Source of the DNA: Anomaloglossus baeobatrachus
Lineage: Eukaryota > Chordata > Amphibia > Anura > Aromobatidae
Assembly: GCF_048569485.1 (NCBI RefSeq)
Contig: NC_134355.1
Span: 558,314,142-558,378,141, forward strand
Direction: 5' to 3'
Length of the DNA stretch: 64,000 nt
In this document: one piece after another, positions 45,071 through 55,390 of the stretch
Layout of the letters: every line of letters begins with the position of its first letter
Position numbering within the stretch: the first letter of the stretch is position 1
Program-made: the position numbers and the translations under genes
The notes under the pieces: generated by a model
What the model was told of the DNA's origin: nothing
Database searches by the model: none
Seen by the model: only the letters and a program-made list of their open reading frames with translations

Positions 45071-46085
45071 GCGTCCTCAGGGTTATCTCAAGATGTCATT
45101 ACCACCATGAGACAGGCCAGGAAACCAACGTCCGCCAAGATCTATCACAGGACTTGGAGGATCTTCTTATCCTGGTGCTCTGATCAGGGTTTTACTCCCT
45201 GGCCGTTTGCCTTGCCCACTTTTCTTTCAATCCGGAATGGACAAGGGCTTGTCTCTCGGCTCTCTCAAGGGACAAGTATCGGCGCCTTCCGTGTTTTTTT
45301 TTCAAAAGCGTCTAGCCAGGCTTCCGCAGGTCCGCACGTTCCTGCAGGGAGTTTGCCACATAGTCCCACCTTACAAGCGTCCGCTAGAACCCTGGGATCT
45401 TAACAGGGTGCTGACGGCTCTTCAGAAGCCACCTTTCGAGCCGATGCGGGATGTCTCTCTATCTCGCCTTTCGCAGAAGGTGGCCTTCCTAGTGGCAGTC
45501 ACATCACTTAGGAGAGTGTCTGAACTAGCAGCGCTGTCATGCAAAGCCCCCTTCCTGGTGTTTCACCAGGATAAGGTGGTTCTGCGTCCGGTCCCGGAAT
45601 TTCTCCCTAAGGTGGTATCCCCGTTTCATCTAAATCAGGATATCTCCTTACCTTCTTTTTGTCCTCATCCAGTTCACCAATGTGAAAAGGATTTGCACTT
45701 GTTAGATCTCGTGAGAGCACTCAGGCTCTACATTTCTCGCACGGCGCCCCTGCGCCGTTCTGACGCGCTCTTTGTCCTTGTCGCTGGCCAGCGTAAGAGG
45801 TCGCAGGCTTCCAAGTCAACCTTGGCTCGGTGGATCAAGGAACCGATTCTGGAAGCCTACCGTTCGTCTGGGCTTCCAATTCCTTCAGGGCTGAAAGCCC
45901 ATTCTACCAGAGCCGTAGGTGCGTCCTGGGCATTGCGGCACCAGGCTACGGCTCAGCAGGTGTGTCAGGCGGCTACCTGGTCGAGTCTGCACACTTTTAC
46001 AAAACACTATCAGGTGCATGCCTATGCTTAGGCAGACGCCAGCCTAGGTAGTAGAGTCCTTCAGGCGGCGGTTGCCCACCTGTAA
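45050..46085 (+). pseudogene. DIRS tyrosine recombinase region (copy 6, broken)
   Basis: Shows KIYHRTWRIFLSWC, TSLRRVSELAAL, HSTRAVGASWALRHQATAQQ and TKHYQVHAYA. Interrupted; fossil. Confidence 0.83.
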
Positions 46086-46649
46086 GAAGGGGCCGTTTTT
46101 CGGCTCTTTTTATCGAGGTATTCTTTTACGCAACCCAGGGACTGCTTTTGGACATCCCAATTGTCTGGGTCTCCCAATGGAGCGACAAAGAAGAAGGGAA
46201 TTTTGTTTACTTACCGTAAATTCCTTTTCTTCTAGCTCCTATTGGGAGACCCAGCACCCGCCCCTGTTCCCTTCGGGCTGTTGTTCTTTTGTGTACACAT
46301 GTTGTTCATGTTCAATTGTTCTTTTGGTTCATGGTTTCAGTTCTCCGAACATCCTTCGGATTGAATTTACCTTAGACCAATTTATAAGTTTCCTCCTTCC
46401 TGCTTTGGCACCAAAACTGATCGGCCCGTGATGCACGGGAGGGTGTATAGCAGAGGGGAGGGGTTACACTTTTTAAAGTGTAATACTTTGTGTGGCCTCC
46501 GGAGGCAGAAGCTATACACCCAATTGTCTGGGTCTCCCAATAGGAGCTAGAAGAAAAGGAATTTACGGTAAGTAAACAAAATTCCCTTCTTTTATAGCAT
46601 GAAATAGGTATTTCATACAATAGAAAAACAGAACTTAGTATTTGGTGCA

Positions 46650-46930
46650 TAAACCTTTCTTTGCAACTACAGAGGTCAGATGTTTCCTGTTGTTCATGAC
46701 CAGGTTTGCACACCCTGCAGCAGGGATTTTGGCCCACTCCATACAGTTCTTCTCCAGATCTCTCAGGTTTCGGGGCTGTCACTGGGCAACATTGAGTTTC
46801 AGCTGCCTCTAAAGAGAGACTAGCTAGGTCACGACATGACTTTTACTGGCTGTGTGTTTCGGGTCATTGTCATTCCAGAAGACCCAGACTTGCCTCACCT
46901 TGCTCTTACTGAAGGAGGTTGTTGGCCAAA
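46650..46930 (-). pseudogene. Tc1/mariner transposase remnant (minus strand)
   Basis: The plus strand reads AACTACAGAGGTCAGATGTT, TTTTGGCCCACTCCATACAG, TTCGGGGCTGTCACTGGGCA and TTTCGGGTCATTGTCATTCC. This is the reverse complement of the well-known Tc1 transposase stretch around the DDE region (memory match). Ends and most of the gene are missing. It lies just right of DIRS copy 6. Confidence 0.72.
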
Positions 46931-47147
46931 ATCATGCGATTTTATTTTTCTATGCATATTGGAGTACAATCATTTCTTCAGAAACAAATTCACAAAGTGA
47001 TTTTGTGCCTCAAGGAGTGATTGTACTCAATTGTGTAGAACAATAAAATCACACGAGTGACCTCTACTGATCTTCATTGATCGCTTCTTCATCTGGCAGC
47101 ACGGTTAATCCCTTCGTCTACTTTGCACACTACATCTGTATGTACAG

Positions 47148-47294
47148 TGGCATGTAAAACTTTGGGCACCCCTGGTCAAAATTACTGTTATTATGAACAG
47201 TTAAACAAGTTGAAAATAAAATGATCTCTAAAAGGCATGAAGTTGAAAGCGACCCATTTCCTTTGTATTTTAGGCAAAAAAAAATAATAAAAAA

Positions 47295-47339
<45 letters not shown>

Positions 47340-47690
47340 CACACACACGCGCACACACACACACATTTGAAAATTTGCAAAAATGGAAATGGGCCAATGC
47401 AAATTTTTGGCCACCCTTGGAGATTTGTGTGCTCCGATAACTTTAGCGAGTTATTGTTATAGATTGTTCACTATCATGGTAAGGAAAGGCCAGGTGCTGC
47501 AAATTTCATATCTGTTTAAAAACCAAGCCTCCCCTAACCTTGTGCGAAAAACCAGCAGTCATGGGTTTTTCTAAGTAGCTGCCTAGCACTCTGAAAATGG
47601 TGGAGGCCCACAAAGCAGCAGAAAACTGTAAGGAGATAACAAAGCGTTTTCAAGTTGCCCTTTCCTCAGTTCGAAATGTAATTAAAGGGA
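47148..47690 (+). pseudogene. Tc1/mariner remnant, 5' part with TIR
   Basis: Starts CAGTGGCATGTAAAACTTTG then GGGCACCCCTGGTCAAAATT, the Tc1 terminal inverted repeat type I recall from fish and frogs. It continues with CCAGGTGCTGCAAATTTC, AGCAGCTGCC-like sequence (TAGCTGCCTAGCACTCTGAA) and TTTCAAGTTGCCCTTTCCTC, AGTTCGAAATGTAATTAA, the transposase N-terminal helix-turn-helix coding part. It is cut at TTAA by the MITE that follows. Contains an (AT)n/(AC)n microsatellite at 47299-47365. Confidence 0.75.
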
Positions 47691-47945
47691 ATCTGTCTCT
47701 AGGTTTTTGCTAACTCATCTGAGAACAGCATAATGTAGAGACAGAGACCCTGACTCCAGCAATGTGTCACTTACCGAGCTGTTTGCTGTTGATCTAGCAT
47801 CATTTGAAAGTAGAGCAGGGAAATAACGAGCTCATGCAGTTGCTGAACTACCTGGCAGTCCGCCAAGTAGTCCTCTAATCTTCTAATTGAACAGTGATTT
47901 TATAAAAGCTACACTACGCAGCCCAGTAAGTGACATCACTGAAAT
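47690..47945. mobile_element. MITE-like repeat, 'GGRATCTGT' family, inserted at TTAA
   Basis: TTAAAGGGAATCTGTCTCTA, then CAGCATAATGTAGAGACAGA and CAGCAATGTGTCACTTACCG. Same family as 12176 and 56640-57018. The left boundary falls exactly at a TTAA inside the Tc1 coding sequence. The right end near 47945 is less clear. Confidence 0.65.
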
Positions 47946-48283
47946 CAGGGTACGTAAAAAGTGGCCATCAAGCCAATCCAACTTGTGGGAGCGGCTTCTG
48001 GAAGCACGGGGTGAAATATCTCCAGATTACCTCCACAAATTAACAGCTAGAATGCCAAAAGGTCTGCAAAGCTGGAATTGCTGCAAAGGAGCATTCTGTG
48101 ACAAAAGCAAAGTGTGAAGGAGAAAATTATTATTTCAAGTAAAAATCATTATTTTTAACCTAGTCAATGTCTGGACTATATTTACTATTCATTATGCAAC
48201 TTATTTAATAAATAAAAGTATGATTTTTCATGGAAAAGACTATTGTCTGGGTGACCCCAAACTTTTGAACTGTAGTGTGTGTA
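47946..48283 (+). pseudogene. Tc1/mariner remnant, 3' part with TIR
   Basis: Encodes, in one frame, QSNLWERLLEARGEISPDYL and KLTARMPKGLQ, the C-terminal end of a Tc1-type transposase, then CTGGGTGACCCCAAACTTTT and GAACTGTAGTG, a Tc1 terminal repeat. The TIR differs from that at 47148, so this is probably a second element and not the other half of the first. Confidence 0.72.
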
Positions 48284-48289
48284 CTCGTA

Positions 48290-48480
48290 AACAAGCGCAG
48301 AACGACTTGAATATTGTCTATCTTGGGCACTTATGGCCTGAACTCAGCTCATGTAAATGCAACCTAAATATTTGAGTGTTTGTCGAAGACCATCTCAGTC
48401 TGCAGCTGCAATGCTATGATCGGTATTGCACAATGGTGATCAAAGTCTCTGTTAACATTTTGCAGACCGAGCCTTTTTTT
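48290..48480. repeat. Diverged direct repeat, first copy
   Basis: ACAAGCGCAGAACGACTTGA, GAACTCAGCTCATGTAAATG, TCTGCAGCTGCAATGCTATG and ATCGGTATTGCACAATGG recur at 50365-50590 (AAGTGCAGAATGACTAGA, GAACTCAGCCCATGTAAATG, CTGCAGCTACACTGCTATG). Both copies end in AGAGCC/CGAGCC plus poly-T. Confidence 0.7.
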
Positions 48481-48496
48481 TTTTTCTCTCTTCTCC

Positions 48497-49788
48497 TTTA
48501 ACCCCTTCAGCCCCGGGGCACTTTCCGTTTTTGCGTTTTTTTTTTTTGCTCCCCTTCTTCCAAGAGCCGTAACTTTTTTATTTTTCCATCAATCTTGCCA
48601 TATGAGGGCTTGTTTTTTGCGGGACAAGTTGTACTTTTAAATGAAACCATAAGTTTTACCATATGGTGTACTGGAAAACAGCAAAAAAATTCCAAGTGTG
48701 GAAAAATTGCAAAAAAAGTGTGATGGCACAATAGTTTTTGGGATGTTTTATTCACGGTGTTCACTATATGGTAAAACTGATGTGTGGGTATGATACCTGA
48801 GGTCGGTGCGAGTTTGTAGACACCAAACATGTATAGGTTTACTTGTAACTAAGGGGTTAAAAAAAATTCACAAGTTTGTCCAATAAAAGTGGCGCACGTT
48901 TTGCGCCATTTTCCGAAACACGTAGCGTTCTTATTTTTTGGGATCTATGGCTCAGTGACGGCTTATTTTTTGCGTCTCGAGCTGATGTTTCTAATGGTAG
49001 CATTTTTGCGCAGATGCTACGTTTTGATCGCCTGTTATTACATTTTGCGTAAAACTTGCGGTGACCAAAAAACGTAATTTTGGCGTTTGGAATTTTTTTG
49101 CCACTACGCCGTTTACCAATCAGATTAATTGATTTTATATTTTGATAGATCGGGCATTTCTGAACGCGGCGATACCAAATATGTGTATATTTATTTATTT
49201 TTTAACCCTTTAATTTTCAATGGGGGGAAAGGGGGGTGATTTGAACTTTTAGGTTTTTTGTTTTTTTTTTAATTTTTTAAAACTTTTTTTTTACTTTTTT
49301 TATTTTATTTTACTAGACCCCCTAGGGGGCTATAGCGATCAGCAATCCGATTGCTGATCGCTATCTGCTGATTACAGCTATACCGCTGTAAACAGCAGAA
49401 ATAGTCACTTTCTTTCTTCCTCTGCTCCGTGCCGAGGAAGAATGAAAGTGAAACTTCGTAGCACCAGGCGTCATCACATGACCCTGTGCTACGATGGCAA
49501 CCACCGAACGTCACGTGATCACTCACGTGACGTCCGGAGGGGGCGGCGGTAAGAAAAAAAGATGGCCGCGCGCATATAGATCTCGCTGCCAGACTTTGGC
49601 AGCGAGATCTAAGGGGTTAATGTTCCGGGTGGAATGCGATTCCACTCGGAACATGTAGGCACACATGTCAGCTGTTGAAAACAGCTGATATGTGTGCCGA
49701 TCCACGCCGCCTGCCCGCGGCAGGGGGCGGGGCTTACCGGGACACGATCCATGACGGATATATCCGTCCATGGTCGTGAAGGGGTTAA
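48497..49788. mobile_element. TTAA-flanked DNA element of ~1.3 kb
   Basis: Left end TTTAACCCCTTCAGCCCCGG and right end GTCCATGGTCGTGAAGGGGT followed by TAA are inverted repeats (TTAACCCCTTCA). The interior is rich in T-runs and in words such as GCGCCATTTTC, GGCTATAGCGATCAGCAATC and a palindromic ATAGCGATCAGCAAT/ATTGCTGATCGCTAT. Open frames carry no transposase-like domain. I associate this family with frog genomes; Kolobok or piggyBac derivation would fit TTAA, but I cannot assign it. Confidence 0.65.
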
Positions 49789-50364
49789 AAGCCTGCTATG
49801 CCTGGGTGTCCGCCTGCAGAAAGCGTATATGCCCGAAAATGGTGCAAGATAAAGCACACGGTGACTCCATCTGCTCAAATATAGTCAATGGCCCCGTCAG
49901 GCATGCGGGGTGGGTTGGACGGAGGCCCCCGACAGGACTAGCAAACGTAGGTAAAAACGCAATGTGAAAGCAGCCTACGGCAGAAAATTGATATACAGTT
50001 CGATGATTGGAGGACCTCTCTGTCCTTGTAGTGTCATCAGTGAATGTCATCGGTGAGTGTATTAAAGAGTATCATCAGTGCGTGGCTTCAGTGCTTGCGG
50101 TGACATCATTTTTCCTTCCAATAAGGCCTCTTCAGCACATGCACAGAACAAACTTCACGACAAATTGGAAAAAAAAAATCATGGTCGGTGGGGTTTTCTT
50201 CACTACGCTACAGACTGCACCGAAAAGAGCCGGGGTTTTATGGACTGGCCTTAAATGTATAGATGGTTGGCAACCCAACTCTGTATATATGTACAGTATG
50301 TGTTCTGTATACATGTCTCTGCATGTATGTGCTCTGTGTATATATAAGTATAAGTATCGGTAAA

Positions 50365-50600
50365 TAAGTGCAGAATGACTAGAATGTTTTCCATCCCAGT
50401 CATTTAACAGCTTGAACTCAGCCCATGTAAATGTAACCTAAATGTTTGATGGAGCAATATGTCAGCATTTGGGCCCCACTTTAAACTTTTGTCCAGGGCC
50501 CCCCTTTGTCGAAAACCAGCTCTGCCTGCAGCTACACTGCTATGATTGGTATTGCACATTACTGATCAGAGTCTGTTAAAATTTTGCCAAGAGCCTTTTT
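50365..50600. repeat. Diverged direct repeat, second copy
   Basis: Partner of 48290-48480, with an extra inserted stretch (GGGCCCCACTTTAAACTTTT) in the middle and a poly-T end. Confidence 0.65.
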
Positions 50601-50721
50601 TTTTTTTTTCCTGTTTTTTTTTTTTTTACATTTGCACTACTTCAGTGTGTTCATCCTGTGACTGCCGAGTACTGTGCCATTCTTGGTACAGGTTTTTTTT
50701 GTACGTTATATATTGTGCTCT

Positions 50722-51034
50722 GCATAAATGAGTACACCCACTTTGAAAAGTAACATTTTAATCAATATCTCACTGTATACAGGAACAATTTCCAAAAAGG
50801 TAGACAGGACTGTATTTCATAGACCGTCTTATTACCCATAACATGAAAGTAAGGTTAATACATTTTCAGTTTAATACAAATTGGCTGATGAAAATGAAAT
50901 ATACCCCACAGAAAAACTGTATCTGGTATTTTGCATGGCCTACGTGATTTTTAAGGACCACTCCAAGGTGAGGCATGGAATTAACAAGTTGGTGACATTA
51001 CAATATCTCTCTAGGTTCCATTCTTCATGAATGA
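50722..51034 (-). pseudogene. Tc1/mariner remnant (minus strand), first part
   Basis: CATAAATGAGTACACCCACT, TTGAAAAGTAACATTTTAAT and CAAGTTGGTGACATTACA match, from memory, the Tc1 end and reversed transposase C-terminus. Interrupted at 51020-51034 by a separate insertion; continues at 51454. Confidence 0.7.
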
Positions 51035-51453
51035 CATACAGTGAGCTGAAGGAAAAAATAACGCAATCTGGGGTTTTATACAAGAAAGATGATTGAAAAA
51101 CTGTTGGAAATACTTATCTTGCCAGGTTATGTGAGTCACAAGAAACTGGAAATGACGGCTGTAGCAGCCCAACTAATGTAACGGCAAACACCAGAAGAAG
51201 AATGGGTATCACTGCCGTAGTTAAAGAAACATCCAGGAATAGGTAGATAGTGATTTCTACACATTTCAGAGAGAACCCTCTCCTTCCTCAGGAAATATCA
51301 CATGTACGGATGTGTATATGTAATATTTCCTGAGGAAGAAGAGGGTTCTTTCTGAAACTCGTAACAATAAATCACTATGGACCTACTCCTGGATGTATCT
51401 CTGACTACGGCAGTGTGGCAATGATACCCATTCTTCTTCTCCTGATGTTTGTT
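51035..51453. mobile_element. Insertion of ~420 bp flanked by a 15-bp target duplication
   Basis: Lies between two identical ATTCTTCATGAATGA copies (51020-51034 and 51454-51468) inside the Tc1 remnant. The interior has an inverted pair, CAGAGAGAACCCTCTCCTTC against GAAGAAGAGGGTTCTTTCTG, around TTTCCTGAGGAA-type sequence. No coding frame and no poly(A). The length of the duplication suggests a LINE/SINE-type or unusual integration, but the family is unknown. Confidence 0.65.
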
Positions 51454-51565
51454 ATTCTTCATGAATGAGTTCTTTTAGGGCCTGGATGCTGGATGAAGAG
51501 TGATGCTCAACTTGTCTTCTCAGAATTCCCCATAAGTGTTCAGTTGGGCTCAAATCAAGACACAT
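51454..51565 (-). pseudogene. Tc1/mariner remnant (minus strand), second part
   Basis: Resumes with GAGTTCTTTTAGGGCCTGGA, TGCTGGATGAAGAGTGATGC and AATTCCCCATAAGTGTTCAG, the reversed transposase stretch that follows directly in the Tc1 family. Confidence 0.7.
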
Positions 51566-51835
51566 TCCCCAAAAGACTTGCAGAAGTAAGTGCAGCAAAA
51601 GGTGATTCTACAAAGTATTGACTCAGGGGGGGCTGAATACTAATGTACGACACAATTTTCAGATTTCTATTTTTAAAATATTTAACCATGTATCATTTAA
51701 TTTACACTTCACAAATACTTCCTACATAGTGTTCCTAAATCACATAAAATCTCTTAAAAATACATTTAAGTTTGTGGGTGTTACATGAAAAAAATGTGGA
51801 AAAGGTCACATGGTATGAATACTTTTTCAAGGTAA
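51566..51835. pseudogene. Tc1/mariner 3' end fragment with TIR
   Basis: GGTGATTCTACAAAGTATTG, ACTCAGGGGGGCTGAATACT, TACATTTAAGTTTGTGGGTG and ATGAATACTTTTTCAAGGTA match a common Tc1 3' untranslated end and terminal repeat (memory match). A different subfamily from the preceding fragment. Confidence 0.75.
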
Positions 51836-51904
51836 ATTTGTAACTAGCCATGAAACTTTACCTGGATAGTTTACAATAAGATGGTTGTATGGGATACGTC
51901 TTAC

Positions 51905-52892
51905 TGGACCGTGAATTTTTTTTTCGGACCATAAGACGCACTTTTTTCCCCCAAATGTTGGGGGTAAGTGGGGGGGTGCGTCTAATGGTCTGAATATAGG
52001 GCTGCGGCCAGGAATGAGGGTGCTGCAGTGGAGCGGGTCATCAGCGGCACAAGAAGGCTGTGGCAGCGCCTGCCGTGACCACGTGGGCCCACTCATTACA
52101 TATGCACGCCCATTCTCCCGCCCATCATCTCTCAGCACTGAAGCCAGAGCTGACAGGTGGGCGGGATGATGGGCATGGGGTGCGCGAATAATTAACAGCC
52201 GGCCGTGATCACCCCTGGCAACTACAGCCTGCAGTGATCATGTGCGGCTGTATTCACTGCCCCCCACGCATCATCATCAGTGCAGGGTGCAGTGAATCAG
52301 TGTACTCACCGTTCCCCTGCAGCACCGCGATGTCCTCCTGTCTGTGCCGGTCAGCTGATCTGTGTAGTGAGCGGTGAGCACAGCGATGATGTCATCGCTG
52401 TGCGTGCCGCTAGTCACACAGGTCAGCTGACCGGCACAGACAGGAGGACATTGCGATGCTGCAGGGAAGTGACCGGTGACGGCTCCACACAGATAAGCGC
52501 CACAGACAGAGGGAGGACCGATGCTGCATGGAGCAATGAAAGGGGAGTATAAACTTTTTTTTTTTTTTTTTTTTTTGTGATTCAGGATACATGCAGCATA
52601 CATGCATATAGCAGGATGGATGACAGTATATATCAGGATGGGGGCATATAGCAGGATGCCAGTATATAGCAGGATAAGGGCATATACCAGGATGAGGTAC
52701 ATATACAAGGCAGGAGGATCATTACCAGGATGGGGTACCTTAAAGAATTTGGGGACATTACCCCCATAACAGTGTCAGCAGCAGATCCTCGCCCCATAAC
52801 AGTGTGCCATGACCACATTTTTTGCTTAAAATTTTATTTTTTTATTTTGTTCCTCTAAAACCAGGGTGCGTCTTATAGTCTGAAAAATATCG
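51905..52892. mobile_element. Foldback element with AAGACGCAC ends and an internal minisatellite
   Basis: Left TTTTTTTCGGACCATAAGAC then GCAC; right GGTGCGTCTTATAGTCTGAA then AAAT, inverted. The interior has an inverted TGTGCCGGTCAGCTG pair (52345 versus 52425) and a run of ~25-30-bp units (GCAGGATG...ATATACCAGGATG) at 52600-52740. No transposase frame. Confidence 0.6.
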
Positions 52893-53101
52893 TATGGCTT
52901 ATAGCTGATTCTTCTGCCCATACTCCTAACTGTATAAGCCTTTTACATGTGCTCTCTTGAATGTCATCCATTGATGACGTACATTTCCATACTAGACTGC
53001 TACCACCATGAATGTGGCACTGACTGTTCAGCCGATACAAGGTCTCTCTTCACTCCAAACCTTTAGCCATTATTTATATCACTGGCAAAATATCTATGAA
53101 C
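52893..53101 (-). other. proc: Probable PROC 3' UTR / end region
   Basis: Unique-looking sequence between the stop codon and the foldback element. A minus-strand AATAAA is present only beyond, near 52833 and 52841, inside the transposon end; whether it is used is unknown. Confidence 0.4.
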
Positions 53102-53679
53102 TTATAAGGTATTAACAACTTCCTCATCTGTTCCTTCTGATTCTATAATGGTGTCCTTTATCCACGAGATATAATTGGATACTCTTGTGTAAACACCATA
53201 TTTTCCTTCTTGGGCACATCCTTCTCCCCAACTTACCACACCTACCAGGTACCAGGTATTGCGATATAGCACGGCAAAGGGACCTCCGCTGTCTCCTTTA
53301 CATGAGTCTCTTGCCTCAATGTTGTATCCAGCACAGAACATGTTCCCTGTTAGCACCATATCAGTAGATGCCATACAAGTGTCTTGGCTTACAATAGGTA
53401 ATCGAACCTTTAGCAGGAAACGACTGGCACGCCCTTTATAATGTGTTGATCCCCAACCACTTACTTGCCCTATCTCTCCCTCTTGGGTTAGCAGACGTCC
53501 AAGCCCAGGGCTAGGCAAGCAGATTGGTCGTGTGTAATCACTCAGGATAGCTGGACTACGCAAGTACAAAAGAGCAATGTCATGGTCGTAATATTCTCCC
53601 AAATAGTATGGATGAGGGAAAACTTTCAGTACTGCAATCTTCTGCTCATCCTGATCCCGCAGATATTTGTCATAATCTC
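53102..53679 (-). CDS. proc: Protein C last exon: protease domain with catalytic Asp and Ser
   Basis: Begins after TTTTCCAG (gene strand) with phase 1: GDYDKYLRDQDEQKIAVLKV, FPHPYYLGEYYDHDIALLYL with the catalytic Asp in DHDIAL. It then reads PICLPSPGLG, VSGWGSTHYKGRASRFLLKV, NMFCAGYNIEARDSCKGDSG and GP with the catalytic Ser. The Asp before the Ser region (RDSC) sets trypsin-like Arg specificity. The end WYLVGVVSWGEGC, YGVYTRVSNYISWI and a short tail precede TAA. Against human protein C as remembered, PICLPxxGL, TWxLVGxVSWGEGC and the GxYD start are shared; factors IX, X and VII fit less well. Protein C is a secreted anticoagulant that inactivates factors Va and VIIIa. Confidence 0.85.
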
Positions 53680-53767
53680 CTGGAAAATAGATTTAAAAAA
53701 AAAAAATCAAATCATTGTAAAAGATCCATGTTTGCAACTTCAAATTAATGCATCTCCAATATGGTAG

Positions 53768-54140
53768 ATGCAACTCCAGAACAACTATAAGCAGTTCACA
53801 CATAGTTGGTGGCCCTCACAGATCAACATTCGTGTTACTCTACTCAATTTCTGTAGCATTAAGGCTGGGGCTAAATGGTGCCTTCGGCTGTGACACAGGT
53901 TGCGTGGCCAAAGATCACTGTGCTGCTGTAGCATTGCATCATAATGCATGTGAATGGGATAGAAAAGGACTGCCACTAGGAATTTCAAGACCCCATACTG
54001 GCAACATTTTTCAGGCCCCCTTGAGACTCTGCCAAGGCTCCACCCCAGCTCTGGCTCCACCCCTCAAACCTTCCAGTCTCACTGCCACTCTTGGAAAAAC
54101 CTGTATGTATAAATCTATATATGTATAAACACAAAGTCAT
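53768..54140. repeat. PROC intron: uncharacterised repeat with a diverged second copy
   Basis: GGCAACATTTTTCAGGCCCC followed by AGACTCTGCCAAGGCTCCAC and CCACCCCTCAAACCTTC at 54000-54075 recurs, altered, at 54481-54550. Nothing coding. Confidence 0.5.
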
Positions 54141-54200
54141 GGCCAAAAGTGTTAGCACCCTTGAAGTTGTTCCAATAAATTATTTCCCTAAGAAAGTTAA
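54138..54200. repeat. Tc1/mariner terminal fragment
   Basis: GTCATGGCCAAAAGTGTTAG then CACCCTTGAAGTTGTTCCAA, the same TIR type as at 55586. Followed by CCCCTCTGTATAATATYC-type minisatellite units to about 54440. Confidence 0.7.
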
Positions 54201-54639
54201 TAATGCACCCTCTACATTGCCCCTCTCCATAATATGTCTCCCATACTGCCCCTATATAACATCACCCACACACACTTCCCCTCTGTATAATATTCTACAC
54301 ACACACTGCCCCTATGTACAATATCCCCACAGACACTGCTCTTCTATATAATATCCCTCACATACGCTGCTCCTCTGTATACTATTATCCCACACAAGAT
54401 GCCCCTCTTTATAATATCCTCCAACATACACTGCCCCTCTGTACACCAGGGATGCCACCAGAAATTTCAGGTCCACACAATGGCAACATTTTCAGGTGCC
54501 CTGGAGACTCCTCCCAGGCTCCACCTCAGCTCAGCGTCCACCCCTCAAAGCTTCAACATATATATATATATATATATATACGCACGCACAGTGGCATAAC
54601 TAGAGTCTAATGGACCCCGGTGCAGAGTTTGAACTTTGG

Positions 54640-54990
54640 CCCCCCATATGTTTATCAGATGTTAAATATGCCCCCCATCCTGGTATATATCTCCATCATT
54701 ACCCCATCATGGTATATGTCCCCATCTTGGCCCCATTCTGGTGTATGAACTACATCCTGGGATATATGGCCTCATCCTGGTTTATGTCCCCATCATTGCC
54801 CCATCCTGCTGTATGACCCCGAACATGGCTATAGCCTGGTATATAATATATAAGGCCCCATCCTGGTATATATGGCCCCATCATGGCCGTCCTGGTTATG
54901 TGCTCCCATCATGTTCCCATCCTGGTTTATATGGCCCCATCATGTTCCCATCATGTATATAGCCCTCCATCCTCGTATATAGCCCCCCAT
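54640..54990. repeat. Minisatellite, CCCCATC(C/A)TGGTATAT units
   Basis: About ten irregular units of 25-35 bp such as CCCCATCATGGTATATGTCC. It is the reverse complement of the unit seen at 52600-52740. Confidence 0.75.
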
Positions 54991-55287
54991 CCCCCGTACC
55001 CCGCACAGTAACAAAAAAAACAATTGTATTCATCTAGCCTGTGCTCCCTCCTGCAATGCTGGCAACTGACCAGCGTTTAAGCGATGCAGCGCATGACGTC
55101 AATGGCATGCACGGCCACTTACAGCGCCAGAAGCTGTCAGCATATTCTCTGCTCCCCATGTCTAGGATTGTGAGCAATGAATATTCATGGCGGCCGACAC
55201 ATCACAGTGCAGGGACCCGACGGGTCTCTCTGCTGCGATGTACTTCAGATAGATGAGTAAACTCGGACACACATCCATCTGAATCGG

Positions 55288-55333
55288 GGCTAGGGCAGGC
55301 GGGCCCCCTGCACCCTCAGGCCTGGTCATTATG

Positions 55334-55390
<57 letters not shown>

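Larger units (their letters stand above)
40662..46591 (+). mobile_element. DIRS retrotransposon, lineage A, copy 6 (decayed, part of gag lost)
   Basis: Left inverted repeat 40662-40805 (TTCTTTGTCGCTCCATTGGG), a long leader containing a duplicated segment, shortened gag region about 42090-43190, RT/RNase H/methyltransferase-like region about 43270-45070, recombinase region about 45050-46085, internal complementary region about 46158-46254, right inverted repeat about 46390-46591. About five breaks, plus loss of much of gag. Intergenic, plus strand. Confidence 0.91.

Noticed and set aside
48889-49967. Short open frames in the 48497-49788 element and beside it as genes
   Set aside because: They lie in a repeat with inverted ends, show no domain, and occur in several overlapping frames.
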